NCBI GenBank assembly: GCA_039208045.1
Contig: JBCCRH010000022.1
Span: forward strand, 1 to 27,496
Length of the DNA stretch: 27,496 nt
Source of the DNA: JBCCRH01 sp039208045
GTDB taxonomy: Bacteria; Bacteroidota; Bacteroidia; Chitinophagales; Saprospiraceae
Reading direction: 5' to 3'
Positions 8,241 to 14,715 of this stretch are shown piece by piece; within the stretch, counting starts at the first letter, position 1; every line of letters starts with the position of its first letter. Below the pieces are notes generated by a model that was given only the letters and a program-made list of their open reading frames with translations, did no database searches and was not told the DNA's origin. Both the position numbers and the translations under genes were made by a program.

Positions 8241-10118
8241 CTATTCTTTGCTATAAACAGGCAGTTGGATGGTAGATTGCTTTTTCCCTCCAACGACTAC
8301 AGTATGGGTTTGCTTCTGAAAATCTTCCGCATCGGCTTTGAAAATATTCTCTACAAACGTCTGTGGGTTCCGATCAATAAGCGGAAACCACGTGCTCTGC
8401 ACCTGAATTTGTAGCTTATGCCCTTTCTTGAAAGTGTGGTAGACATCTTGCAGCTTGATATCTACAGCCGTAGTGGCATTAGGCTCAAAAGGCGCTGGCT
8501 TTTCAAAGCTATTGCGGTAACGCCCACGCATCACCTCACTGCGCACCATCATGTGGTAATTGCCCATACTCAGGTGGTCTTGCGTCTCCTCGTATTCTTC
8601 ATGATCGGGTGGAAATACATCGACTACTTTTACCACCCAATCTGCATCTGTTCCAGTGGTGGCCACTTTTAGCTTCGCTAAAATAGGACCTGCCAGGGTC
8701 AAGTCTTCCTCCAAAACAGGCGTCTCGAACACCAACACATCGGGTCGCCTTGCGGCAAAACGCTGATCATCAGCCATGTATTTCCGTGGAGTGAACGGTA
8801 CAGCAATATCTTCGGAATACGGTACAGGGTAGTCGGGGTCAGAGATGAAGGTTTCGGTAGCTTCTTTACGTGCTTGCGCAGTAGTGCTAAAGTTTTTGTT
8901 GGGGTTTAAATACCAAGTTTGTGCCTGGCTCTCTTCAGGAGGCCAGGTGTCGAAAGCCGTCCACTCTTTTGCTCCAGTATCAAACATCATGGCTTCGGGC
9001 AGCTTTTCGGTAGAGCCTTCGCCTTTTAGCCAATAATTGAAAAAGGGACGTTCCAAATTATACTGGTAATAATCAGAAATATTGGTGCCGAAAAACACAT
9101 TACTCACCATCTGCCGCTCCCGATCGCGGGCCCAATCACCATGACTCCACGGCCCCATTACAATCGTATTGTAAGTATCGGGATTGCGCTCTTCGATCGC
9201 TTGATAAGTATTTAGGGGCCCATATAAGTCCTCCGCATCAAACCACCCGCCCACAATCATCATAGCAGGGCGCACCTCTCCCAAGTGCTGCACAATATTG
9301 CGCTTTTGCCAAAAGGCATCATAATCCGGATGCTCCTTGAGCTGCCTCCAAAAAAAGTTGGATTCATCATAGTATTTATCTAGATTCTTCAGGGGGCCAA
9401 TATCTAGGAAGAACTGGTACTGGTCGGGAGTGCCAATGTCGGGAAAAGTATACCAAGGCTCCATCGTAGGTAGTGTCTGATAGCCAAATAGGGCGGTTAT
9501 CCGCCAATAGCTAAGTATGTACGCGCCATTATGATGGAAATCATCAAAATAGAAATCGCCAATGCACGCCTGTGGCGATACCGCTTTCACAGCAGGGTGC
9601 GCATCTACTGCGCTCGTAGTAGCATAAAAGCCTGGATACGAAATCCCCCAAACCCCTACATTTCCATTAAAATTACCCACGTTTTTTGTGAGCCATTCCA
9701 CCGTATCATAGGTATCGGAGCTTTCGTCGATATCCTCCTTATCCCGCTTATTAGGAATATGCGGCCGCATATTATCGTAGGCCCCTTCTGACATCCAACG
9801 CCCCCGTACATCTTGGTAGACAAAGATGTAGCCGTCTTGCATCAGATACTTACTGGGGCCCAGTTGCTCTGGAAAGTTCTCTTTGCCGTAAGGCCTACAA
9901 CTATAAGGTGTGCGCTTCATCAAGATCGGATAGGCCCTGCTCGTATCTTTAGGGGTATAGATAACCGTGAATAGTTTTACCCCATCTCGCATTTCTATAT
10001 ATACTTCCTGCTTATTGAAATAGCGGGCAGGATAGTCGCCTTTGATTTGGGCGGTAAGCCCTGTAGTGGTCAGTAGTAAGCCCCAGAATAAGAGGCGTTT
10101 TAGTATGGATGTCATCAT
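8241..10118 (-). CDS. Exported CocE/NonD (S15) family alpha/beta hydrolase
   Basis: 625 residues, the usual length of the CocE/alpha-amino-acid ester hydrolase/glutaryl-7-ACA acylase group. The signal peptide is MMTSILKRLLFWGLLLTTTG with cleavage after LTAQ, so it is periplasmic or secreted. The catalytic triad can be placed: Ser160 in GVWGISYPGF, Asp294 in VGGWFDAED and His326 in GPWSHGDW. The oxyanion tyrosine region (KRTPYS, about 68-73) and the C-terminal jelly-roll (PRRY-like PRKYMAD, GPILAKLKVATTGTDADWV) are also present. The family hydrolyses acyl esters or amides, often peptide-derived; the substrate cannot be read from sequence. The gene is divergent from the ECF sigma operon (82 bases between starts) and is followed closely by the GH113-like lipoprotein. 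Confidence 0.93.
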   Translation of the reverse strand: MMTSILKRLLFWGLLLTTTGLTAQIKGDYPARYFNKQEVYIEMRDGVKLFTVIYTPKDTSRAYPILMKRTPYSCRPYGKENFPEQLGPSKYLMQDGYIFVYQDVRGRWMSEGAYDNMRPHIPNKRDKEDIDESSDTYDTVEWLTKNVGNFNGNVGVWGISYPGFYATTSAVDAHPAVKAVSPQACIGDFYFDDFHHNGAYILSYWRITALFGYQTLPTMEPWYTFPDIGTPDQYQFFLDIGPLKNLDKYYDESNFFWRQLKEHPDYDAFWQKRNIVQHLGEVRPAMMIVGGWFDAEDLYGPLNTYQAIEERNPDTYNTIVMGPWSHGDWARDRERQMVSNVFFGTNISDYYQYNLERPFFNYWLKGEGSTEKLPEAMMFDTGAKEWTAFDTWPPEESQAQTWYLNPNKNFSTTAQARKEATETFISDPDYPVPYSEDIAVPFTPRKYMADDQRFAARRPDVLVFETPVLEEDLTLAGPILAKLKVATTGTDADWVVKVVDVFPPDHEEYEETQDHLSMGNYHMMVRSEVMRGRYRNSFEKPAPFEPNATTAVDIKLQDVYHTFKKGHKLQIQVQSTWFPLIDRNPQTFVENIFKADAEDFQKQTHTVVVGGKKQSTIQLPVYSKE

Positions 10119-10200
10119 TTTATCCCTTTAAGAGTAGCTTTTTATGTAACCTTTTAACGAACCAGAGTAATATAAACAGAAAGCTACAAATAGCAACCAT
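10119..10200. promoter_or_regulatory. Divergent promoter region between S15 hydrolase and ECF sigma operon
   Basis: 82 AT-rich bases separate the two start codons. On the plus strand TGTAACCTTTTAACGAACC (10145-10163) could be the upstream element of an ECF-type, possibly autoregulated, promoter, since GTAAC-like -35 boxes are common for ECF sigmas. I see no clear matching -10 element, so the promoter is proposed on context only. Confidence 0.3.
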
Positions 10201-10737
10201 ATGGAGGGTTTTACAGACGAAGAAATCATGCAACAGGTAGCAAAAGGAGATTTGGATAGGATGCGCTATCTGTTTGATCGCTATCACTTGAGGATTTATA
10301 ACTACGCCCTTCAGCTAACCCACAACCAAGAGGTAAGCAAGGATATTACTCAAGAAGTATTTTATAAGATCATCAAGCATAGGGACACCTTTAAGCAGGC
10401 CAAGTTCTCTTCGTGGATTTATACCATTGCCCGAAATCTTTGTCATGATTATCATAAAAGCCTTAGAAAACAAGAGCAGCAGCTAAGTGATCTCCGCTCC
10501 TTAAACGATATTTTAATAGCACGTTCACAGGAACGGTTTGGGTGTACCGAACAACTAATCAAAGCACTGAATAGCCTTAGCATAAAAGATAGAGAATTGA
10601 TTATTATGAGTCGATTTCACGGCTTGAAATACCAAGAAATAGCGGAAATCACGAACTCGAATGTAGGCGCGCTAAAGACAAAAATGCATCGAGTATTGAA
10701 AAAATTGAAAGACCATTACTTCTCAACTGCCAAATAA
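10201..10737 (+). CDS. ECF-family RNA polymerase sigma factor
   Basis: 178 residues, the normal size of an ECF sigma. Region 2 covers about 10-90, with the core-binding and -10 recognition helices (YNYALQLT, DITQEVFYKIIKH, FSSWIYTIARNLCHDYHK). Region 4 covers about 115-172, with the helix-turn-helix YQEIAEITNSNVGALKTKMH that contacts the -35 box. It is the first gene of a three-gene operon: the anti-sigma gene begins one base after its stop. The organisation predicts that it is held at the membrane by that partner until an envelope signal arrives. It belongs to the Bacteroidota sigma-70 group but I cannot assign a numbered ECF group. Confidence 0.95.
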   Translation: MEGFTDEEIMQQVAKGDLDRMRYLFDRYHLRIYNYALQLTHNQEVSKDITQEVFYKIIKHRDTFKQAKFSSWIYTIARNLCHDYHKSLRKQEQQLSDLRSLNDILIARSQERFGCTEQLIKALNSLSIKDRELIIMSRFHGLKYQEIAEITNSNVGALKTKMHRVLKKLKDHYFSTAK

Positions 10738-10738
10738 T

Positions 10739-11527
10739 ATGGATTGCAAAAACATTAGACAACTCATCATCGATAGTCAGCACCAAGAGTTGGATTGGAG
10801 CACCATGAAATCCATTGAGGAGCATATCGCCAACTGTGAGGCTTGCAAAGAGCTATCAAAAGAATACTACACCCTATTTGATGACTTGAACCAATTTAAA
10901 TTTGAGCTTCCAGATGAAGACTTGGAAATGGGGTTTTATGATATGCTGGAACAAGAAAAAGTCGCGCTAAAAAACACGCAGAGCATAAGTACTGCATCAA
11001 AGTTATATCGCTTAAACCCTTTCCTAAGAATTGCAGCAGCTGTTGCCTTAATAGTTGGAGGCTATACATTAGGCTATTTCCATAGTCAACAAGCACAACG
11101 TCAAGAAATGACCCTTTTGACACAGGAAAAAATACAACTACAGACTTTAGTCACTTTATCACTCATGGAGGATAAGTCAGCTAGCAAACGCCTACAAGCA
11201 GTACAATACGCCAAAAATATGGAGCAGCCTACTATGGATGTTCTAAAAGTACTAATTGCCAAAATGAGTCATGATAAACGGGTCAATATTCGATTGGCAG
11301 CCGTAAATGCACTGTCTCAATTTGCGGAAAAGAAAATAGTCAAACAGGCACTTATCAAGGCACTAGAAATAGAGCAGAACCCCAATATGCAAATAGAAAT
11401 CATTCAGCTATTAGTAGCTATCCAAGAAAAACAGTCTATACCGATTATAAAGAACTTATTACAGAATCATCAACTACCGGACTATATTAAAGAGCAAATC
11501 CAATATGAACTAGAACAACTTATTTAA
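10739..11527 (+). CDS. Membrane anti-sigma factor with zinc-finger motif and HEAT-like C-terminal domain
   Basis: 262 residues. The N-terminal cytoplasmic part carries the anti-sigma zinc motif His29-x3-Cys33-x2-Cys36 (EEHIANCEAC) plus Cys3. One transmembrane helix lies at about 96-115 (LRIAAAVALIVGGYTLGYF). Next come a short coiled coil (about 116-145) and a C-terminal all-helical region (about 146-262) that reads as HEAT-like repeats (VNIRLAAVNALSQF, MQIEIIQLLVAI). That domain would lie in the periplasm and could sense or bind an envelope partner. It follows the sigma gene by one base and precedes the DUF4097-like gene by one base. Role by context and motif: sequesters the ECF sigma. The signal is unknown. 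Confidence 0.88.
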   Translation: MDCKNIRQLIIDSQHQELDWSTMKSIEEHIANCEACKELSKEYYTLFDDLNQFKFELPDEDLEMGFYDMLEQEKVALKNTQSISTASKLYRLNPFLRIAAAVALIVGGYTLGYFHSQQAQRQEMTLLTQEKIQLQTLVTLSLMEDKSASKRLQAVQYAKNMEQPTMDVLKVLIAKMSHDKRVNIRLAAVNALSQFAEKKIVKQALIKALEIEQNPNMQIEIIQLLVAIQEKQSIPIIKNLLQNHQLPDYIKEQIQYELEQLI

Positions 11528-11528
11528 A

Positions 11529-12287
11529 ATGAATAAACTACTGGTAAGTATAGTGCTCTCTGCCATTGCGATGCCGCTTTGCGCCCAGGACTTTGAATTT
11601 CCTTTGGAAGGCATTTCAAAAGTGGTCATCAGTGCAGAAACGAGAATAGATATACGATCGCATAGTGGGAAGACCTTGCTTATTCGAGAAAAAGAAAACT
11701 ATAGAGAAGGAAGGCCCAAAAAATCGAAAGGGCTAAGAGAAATATCCAACCAAGAGATCGCCAACACCAATTATGGTGTGAAAGTGGAAAAGGAAGGAGC
11801 ACTCTTGGTAGTAAAGGGAGTTCGCGACCGAAGCTATGCAGGACTAGTTGTCCGCCTTCCGGCAACGATGAACGTCTCCGCAGAAAGCCTGGATAATGGT
11901 GGCATTTATATCACAGGACTCCACTCAGAAATTGAAGCCATCAATCACCATGGTAGGATTAAGCTTACTGATGTGACGGGGCCAATAGTGGTAGAAAATG
12001 ATCATGGTGATGTGACCATCGTCTTTTCTACGCTCAACCAGTTCTTCCCAATGTCTATCGTCGCCTCTAATGGCGATATAGATGTCACTCTGCCAGCCGA
12101 TTCTGATGCTACTATTCGAGTGAAACCTATACGCGGAAAATTCTATACCGATCTAGATTTAGTCCTGGAGCCTCCCTCAACTAATAGAAAAGATAAGCGA
12201 TTGATCCGTGGACAGCTCAATAAAGGAGGACCAGAACTCAACCTGCAAAACTTCATGGGAAACATCTACCTGAGAAAGCTCCAATAA
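11529..12287 (+). CDS. Exported DUF4097-like beta-helical protein of the sigma operon
   Basis: 252 residues with a signal peptide (MNKLLVSIVLSAIAMPLCAQ). The body is short repeated beta strands (VSAESLDNGGIYITGL, IEAINHHGRIKLTDVTG, IVVENDHGDVTIVF, IVASNGDIDVTLP) typical of DUF4097/putative adhesin proteins that fold as a beta-helix. Such proteins commonly accompany ECF sigma/anti-sigma pairs in Bacteroidota. Since the gene starts one base after the anti-sigma stop, it is probably part of the same envelope-sensing module, perhaps as the periplasmic ligand or sensor of the HEAT domain (inference). No enzymatic motif is seen. Confidence 0.8.
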   Translation: MNKLLVSIVLSAIAMPLCAQDFEFPLEGISKVVISAETRIDIRSHSGKTLLIREKENYREGRPKKSKGLREISNQEIANTNYGVKVEKEGALLVVKGVRDRSYAGLVVRLPATMNVSAESLDNGGIYITGLHSEIEAINHHGRIKLTDVTGPIVVENDHGDVTIVFSTLNQFFPMSIVASNGDIDVTLPADSDATIRVKPIRGKFYTDLDLVLEPPSTNRKDKRLIRGQLNKGGPELNLQNFMGNIYLRKLQ

Positions 12288-12358
12288 AGGACATAACAAT
12301 TCATCTTTTTTATCACCATCTGAGTAGACGTAATGGCCCTGCTCGGAAAGCAAAATCT

Positions 12359-14071
12359 ATGCAAAAAATGAAACCACAACGACTCACACTCCTTCTTTTT
12401 CTAGCTATTTTCTTTTTCCGTATCGTGTCCATCAACGCACAACCCCAGCAGTATCAGACAAATACGGTAACGGAGGCGCAACTTGACCAACTTTTTGAAG
12501 ATTGGTCGGATGTCACAAAACCAGGTATGGCGGTGGCCGTACTCAAGGATGGAAAAATCGCTTACGCTAAAGGCTTTGGCAGCGCCAACTTGGAGTATGA
12601 CATACCCATCACTCCAACAACCATTTTTCATTCCGCTTCACTCTCTAAGCAATTTACGGCTTTTGCCATTCTATTGCTTCAGCAAGAGGGAAAGCTCTCC
12701 TTGGATGATGACGTTAGAAAACACTTACCCGAATTACCGGACTTTGGGCACACCATCACCCTGCGCCATTTAGCATCGCATAGCAGTGGCCTGCGCGATC
12801 AGTGGCGGCTCTTGGAGCTAGCTGGCTGGCGACTAGATGATGTCATTACAACGGACAAGATTTTAGGGCTAGTAGAGCGTCAAAAAGGCCTCAACTTTAC
12901 CCCTGGCGATGAAAACCGATATTCTAATACAGGCTTTACTTTGTTGGCACAAGTAGTGGAACGCCTATCGGGTCAATCCTTTGCCGACTTCACCGCAGCG
13001 CGCATCTTTCAGCCGCTTGGGATGGTTAATACTCAGTTTTATGACAACTGCGAGAAGATTGTAAAAAATAGAGCCTACTCGTATAAAAAGACAGATGAGG
13101 GTTTCAAAAAGAGCATACTCTCCTTCTCCAATGTTGGCCCGACCAGTTTGTTTACCACTGCTGAAGATATGACCCGCTGGGCCCTAAATTTTGAGCAACC
13201 TAAGGTAGGAAACCGGGCACTTATCGATCAGCTCAATACACCGTTCACACTCAATAATGGTGAAAAAACGGGCTACGCGCTGGGCCAATTCACAGATGGC
13301 TTTGGAGATATACGAGTCTACGTTCACTCTGGCTCAGACGCAGGGTATAGAGCCTATTTTGCTCGGATTCCTGCTTTCCATTTATCAGTAGTCGTACTCG
13401 CTAACCTCTCTTCAATTGATGCAGAATCCTATACTTTTCAGGTGACTAATTTATATTTGGAAGGCCAAATTCAGTCTACCTCATCATCTGAAGAACGAAC
13501 CATTTTCCAGCCTGACCCAAAGACCTTTATCAACTTATCAAATAAGCAATTAAAGCAGTTTGAAGGGGAGTATTTTGAGTCGTCGGAATGGTACAAAAGA
13601 AAGCTCTATGTAAAAAATGATACCTTGATCTACTATCGCTCGGCATCGAGTGAATCCAAGCTAGCGCCTATTGCAGAAAACACCTTTAAAATGCTAGGCG
13701 ATACGGAGGACGTTACCCTTATGTTCACGACCAACAAAGCAGGGGAGCCGCAGTTGGAGTTTTATGTCAATGATCGCGAGCCGATTACTTTTCTGCGCTA
13801 TACTGAGGTAGACTTAAATGATTATGTGGGGATATTTCATTCCGAAGAATTAAATACCTCCTATTCATTTGTTGTGGAAAATGGTACATTGGTGCTTAAA
13901 CATCCTCGGCGAGCAGACGTTGCACTGAAGCCCATCCAGAAAAATGTCTTTACTTCGGATAATCGAAACTACAAGTTTGTGGAATTTACTCGGAATGATA
14001 GGGCAGTGAGTGGTTTGTCGATTTCTAATTGGGGAGCCTGGGATGTTAGGTTTGATAGGGTGAAGCAATAG
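12359..14071 (+). CDS. Exported serine hydrolase, class C beta-lactamase/PBP-like
   Basis: 570 residues. The signal peptide ends in INAQ (about residue 28); Met4 is an equally plausible start. The penicillin-recognising fold occupies about 38-370 with its three active-site motifs: Ser94-x-x-Lys97 (SASLSKQF), Tyr188-Ser-Asn190 (RYSNTGF) and His323-Ser-Gly325 (VHSGSDAG), the HxG variant of the KTG box. Around 395-570 are beta-rich lipocalin-like repeats common in this family (FEGEYFESSEWYKRKLYV, DYVGIFHSEELNTSYSFVV). Likely roles are D-amino-acid peptidase or esterase; true beta-lactamase activity is not implied. Its last dozen codons and the following hairpin element are duplicated downstream, and a diverged paralogue tail follows, so the locus has undergone tandem duplication and loss. 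Confidence 0.92.
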   Translation: MQKMKPQRLTLLLFLAIFFFRIVSINAQPQQYQTNTVTEAQLDQLFEDWSDVTKPGMAVAVLKDGKIAYAKGFGSANLEYDIPITPTTIFHSASLSKQFTAFAILLLQQEGKLSLDDDVRKHLPELPDFGHTITLRHLASHSSGLRDQWRLLELAGWRLDDVITTDKILGLVERQKGLNFTPGDENRYSNTGFTLLAQVVERLSGQSFADFTAARIFQPLGMVNTQFYDNCEKIVKNRAYSYKKTDEGFKKSILSFSNVGPTSLFTTAEDMTRWALNFEQPKVGNRALIDQLNTPFTLNNGEKTGYALGQFTDGFGDIRVYVHSGSDAGYRAYFARIPAFHLSVVVLANLSSIDAESYTFQVTNLYLEGQIQSTSSSEERTIFQPDPKTFINLSNKQLKQFEGEYFESSEWYKRKLYVKNDTLIYYRSASSESKLAPIAENTFKMLGDTEDVTLMFTTNKAGEPQLEFYVNDREPITFLRYTEVDLNDYVGIFHSEELNTSYSFVVENGTLVLKHPRRADVALKPIQKNVFTSDNRNYKFVEFTRNDRAVSGLSISNWGAWDVRFDRVKQ

Positions 14072-14167
14072 TTAGTGATGGTATTTACAGCTTGCCCACC
14101 TACGGGGGCAGCGTCATGTACGCACTAGTTAAGTTATAGACAGTTTGTCCGACTCGGTCGGACAATA
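14043..14167 (+). repeat. Hairpin element copy A, including the gene's last codons
   Basis: This 125-nt segment starts in the final codons of the serine hydrolase and recurs 151 bases downstream with four mismatches by eye. It contains a TGCCC/GGGCA hairpin (14093-14110), a segment CTAGTTAAGTTATAGACAGT, and a perfect hairpin at 14145-14165 with 9-bp arms TTGTCCGAC/GTCGGACAA around the loop TCG. It lacks the right half (ACTGCCTATAAACT...) present in copies B and C, so it was truncated by the duplication that made copy B. Confidence 0.85.
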
Positions 14168-14193
14168 GTTCGACAGCTCATTGGAGGCCTTGA

Positions 14194-14375
14194 ATGTTAG
14201 GTTTGATAGGGTGAAGCAATAGTTGGTGATAGTATTTACAGCTTGCCCACCTACGGGGGCAGCATTATGTACGCACTAGTTAAGTTATAGACAGTTTGTC
14301 CGACTCGGTCGGACAATATGCTCAAACCTTTACTTTTGAGCTGCTGTCCTGTAAAGGACACTGCCTATAAACTGG
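14194..14375 (+). repeat. Hairpin element copy B with duplicated gene tail
   Basis: It begins with a near-perfect copy of the serine-hydrolase 3' end (eleven codons ending RFDRVKQ and a stop). It then carries hairpins TGCCC/GGGCA (14244-14261), TTGTCCGAC/GTCGGACAA with loop TCG (14296-14316), GCTCAAA/TTTGAGC (14320-14341), and TGTCC/GGACA (14345-14360). The outer arms CTAGTT(aag)TTATAGACAGT (14276-14295) and ACTGCCTATAAACTGG (14360-14375) are imperfect inverted repeats, so the whole 100-nt unit can fold into one branched structure. Confidence 0.82.
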
Positions 14376-14382
14376 CTTACTG

Positions 14383-14479
14383 AACTACAAGTATGTGGAA
14401 TTTATTCGGAATGGTAAGGCAGTAAATGGTGTGTCGATTGCTAATTGGGGGCATTGGGTGCTAGGCTTGATTTGTGAGA
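14383..14479 (+). pseudogene. Remnant of a paralogous serine-hydrolase C-terminus
   Basis: Translation gives NYKYVEFIRNGKAVNG followed by VSIANWGHW, clearly homologous to the end of the intact gene (NYKFVEFTRNDRAVSG, LSISNWGAW). The DNA differs at roughly one position in six by eye, so it is a diverged paralogue rather than a recent copy. A 1-nt and a 16-nt deletion relative to the intact gene destroy the normal ending and stop. About 30 codons are left; the remainder of the second gene is gone. Confidence 0.75.
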
Positions 14480-14632
14480 GTACTTACAGCTTGCCCACCT
14501 ACGGGGGCAGAGCTATGTACGCACTAGTTAAGTTACAGACAGTTTGTCCGACCGAGTCGGACAATAGTTCGACAGCCCAAATGTAAAGATTTGAGCGTAT
14601 TGTCCTGTAGGGACAGACTGCCTATAAACTAG
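14480..14632 (+). repeat. Hairpin element copy C, with flipped central loop
   Basis: It aligns without gaps to copy A (offset 399) from 14480 to 14566 with eight differences by eye, and continues like copy A (GTTCGACAGC) and like copy B (TTGAGC, TGTCCTGTA). Hairpins are TGCCC/GGGCA (14492-14509), TTGTCCGAC/GTCGGACAA with loop CGA (14544-14564), CAAAT/ATTTG (14578-14593) and TGTCC/GGACA (14601-14615). The outer arms CTAGTTaagTTACAGACAGT (14524-14543) and ACTGCCTATAAACTAG (14617-14632) pair, and GGACAATA (14559-14566) can also pair with TATTGTCC (14598-14605). The loop CGA is the exact reverse complement of TCG in copies A and B. Confidence 0.82.
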
Positions 14633-14650
14633 CTCACAGATCGCCAAGAG

Positions 14651-14680
14651 CGCCCGACTTAGTTGGGCAGCCTGTACTTG
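14651..14680 (+). repeat. Degraded fourth element start / possible terminator hairpin
   Basis: GCCCGACT (14652-14659) and AGTTGGGC (14661-14668) form a near-perfect stem with one G-T pair. The hairpin is followed by AGCCTGTACTTG, which parallels the GGCAGC...TGTACGCACTAG that follows the TGCCC/GGGCA hairpin in copies A-C. It may be a decayed left end of the same element. It could also end transcription ahead of xseA. Confidence 0.4.
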
Positions 14681-14715
14681 TAAAATATACATGACGCAAA
14701 TAGAAACAAAAAAGC

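Noticed and set aside
8222..8293. Upstream ATG at 8293 as start of the GH113-like lipoprotein
   Set aside because: It would overlap the S15 hydrolase gene by 53 bases and place 24 residues before a clear lipoprotein signal sequence; the ATG at 8221 gives a proper signal.
14395..14586. Small open frame of 63 codons read through copy C
   Set aside because: It starts inside a decayed hydrolase tail and continues through the hairpin element; it is a by-product of the pseudogene and not a gene with its own signals.
14043..14632. CRISPR-like or tRNA-like repeat array
   Set aside because: Copies are long (over 85 nt), irregularly spaced, contain coding remnants and have no uniform spacers; no cas genes and no cloverleaf with acceptor/anticodon were found.
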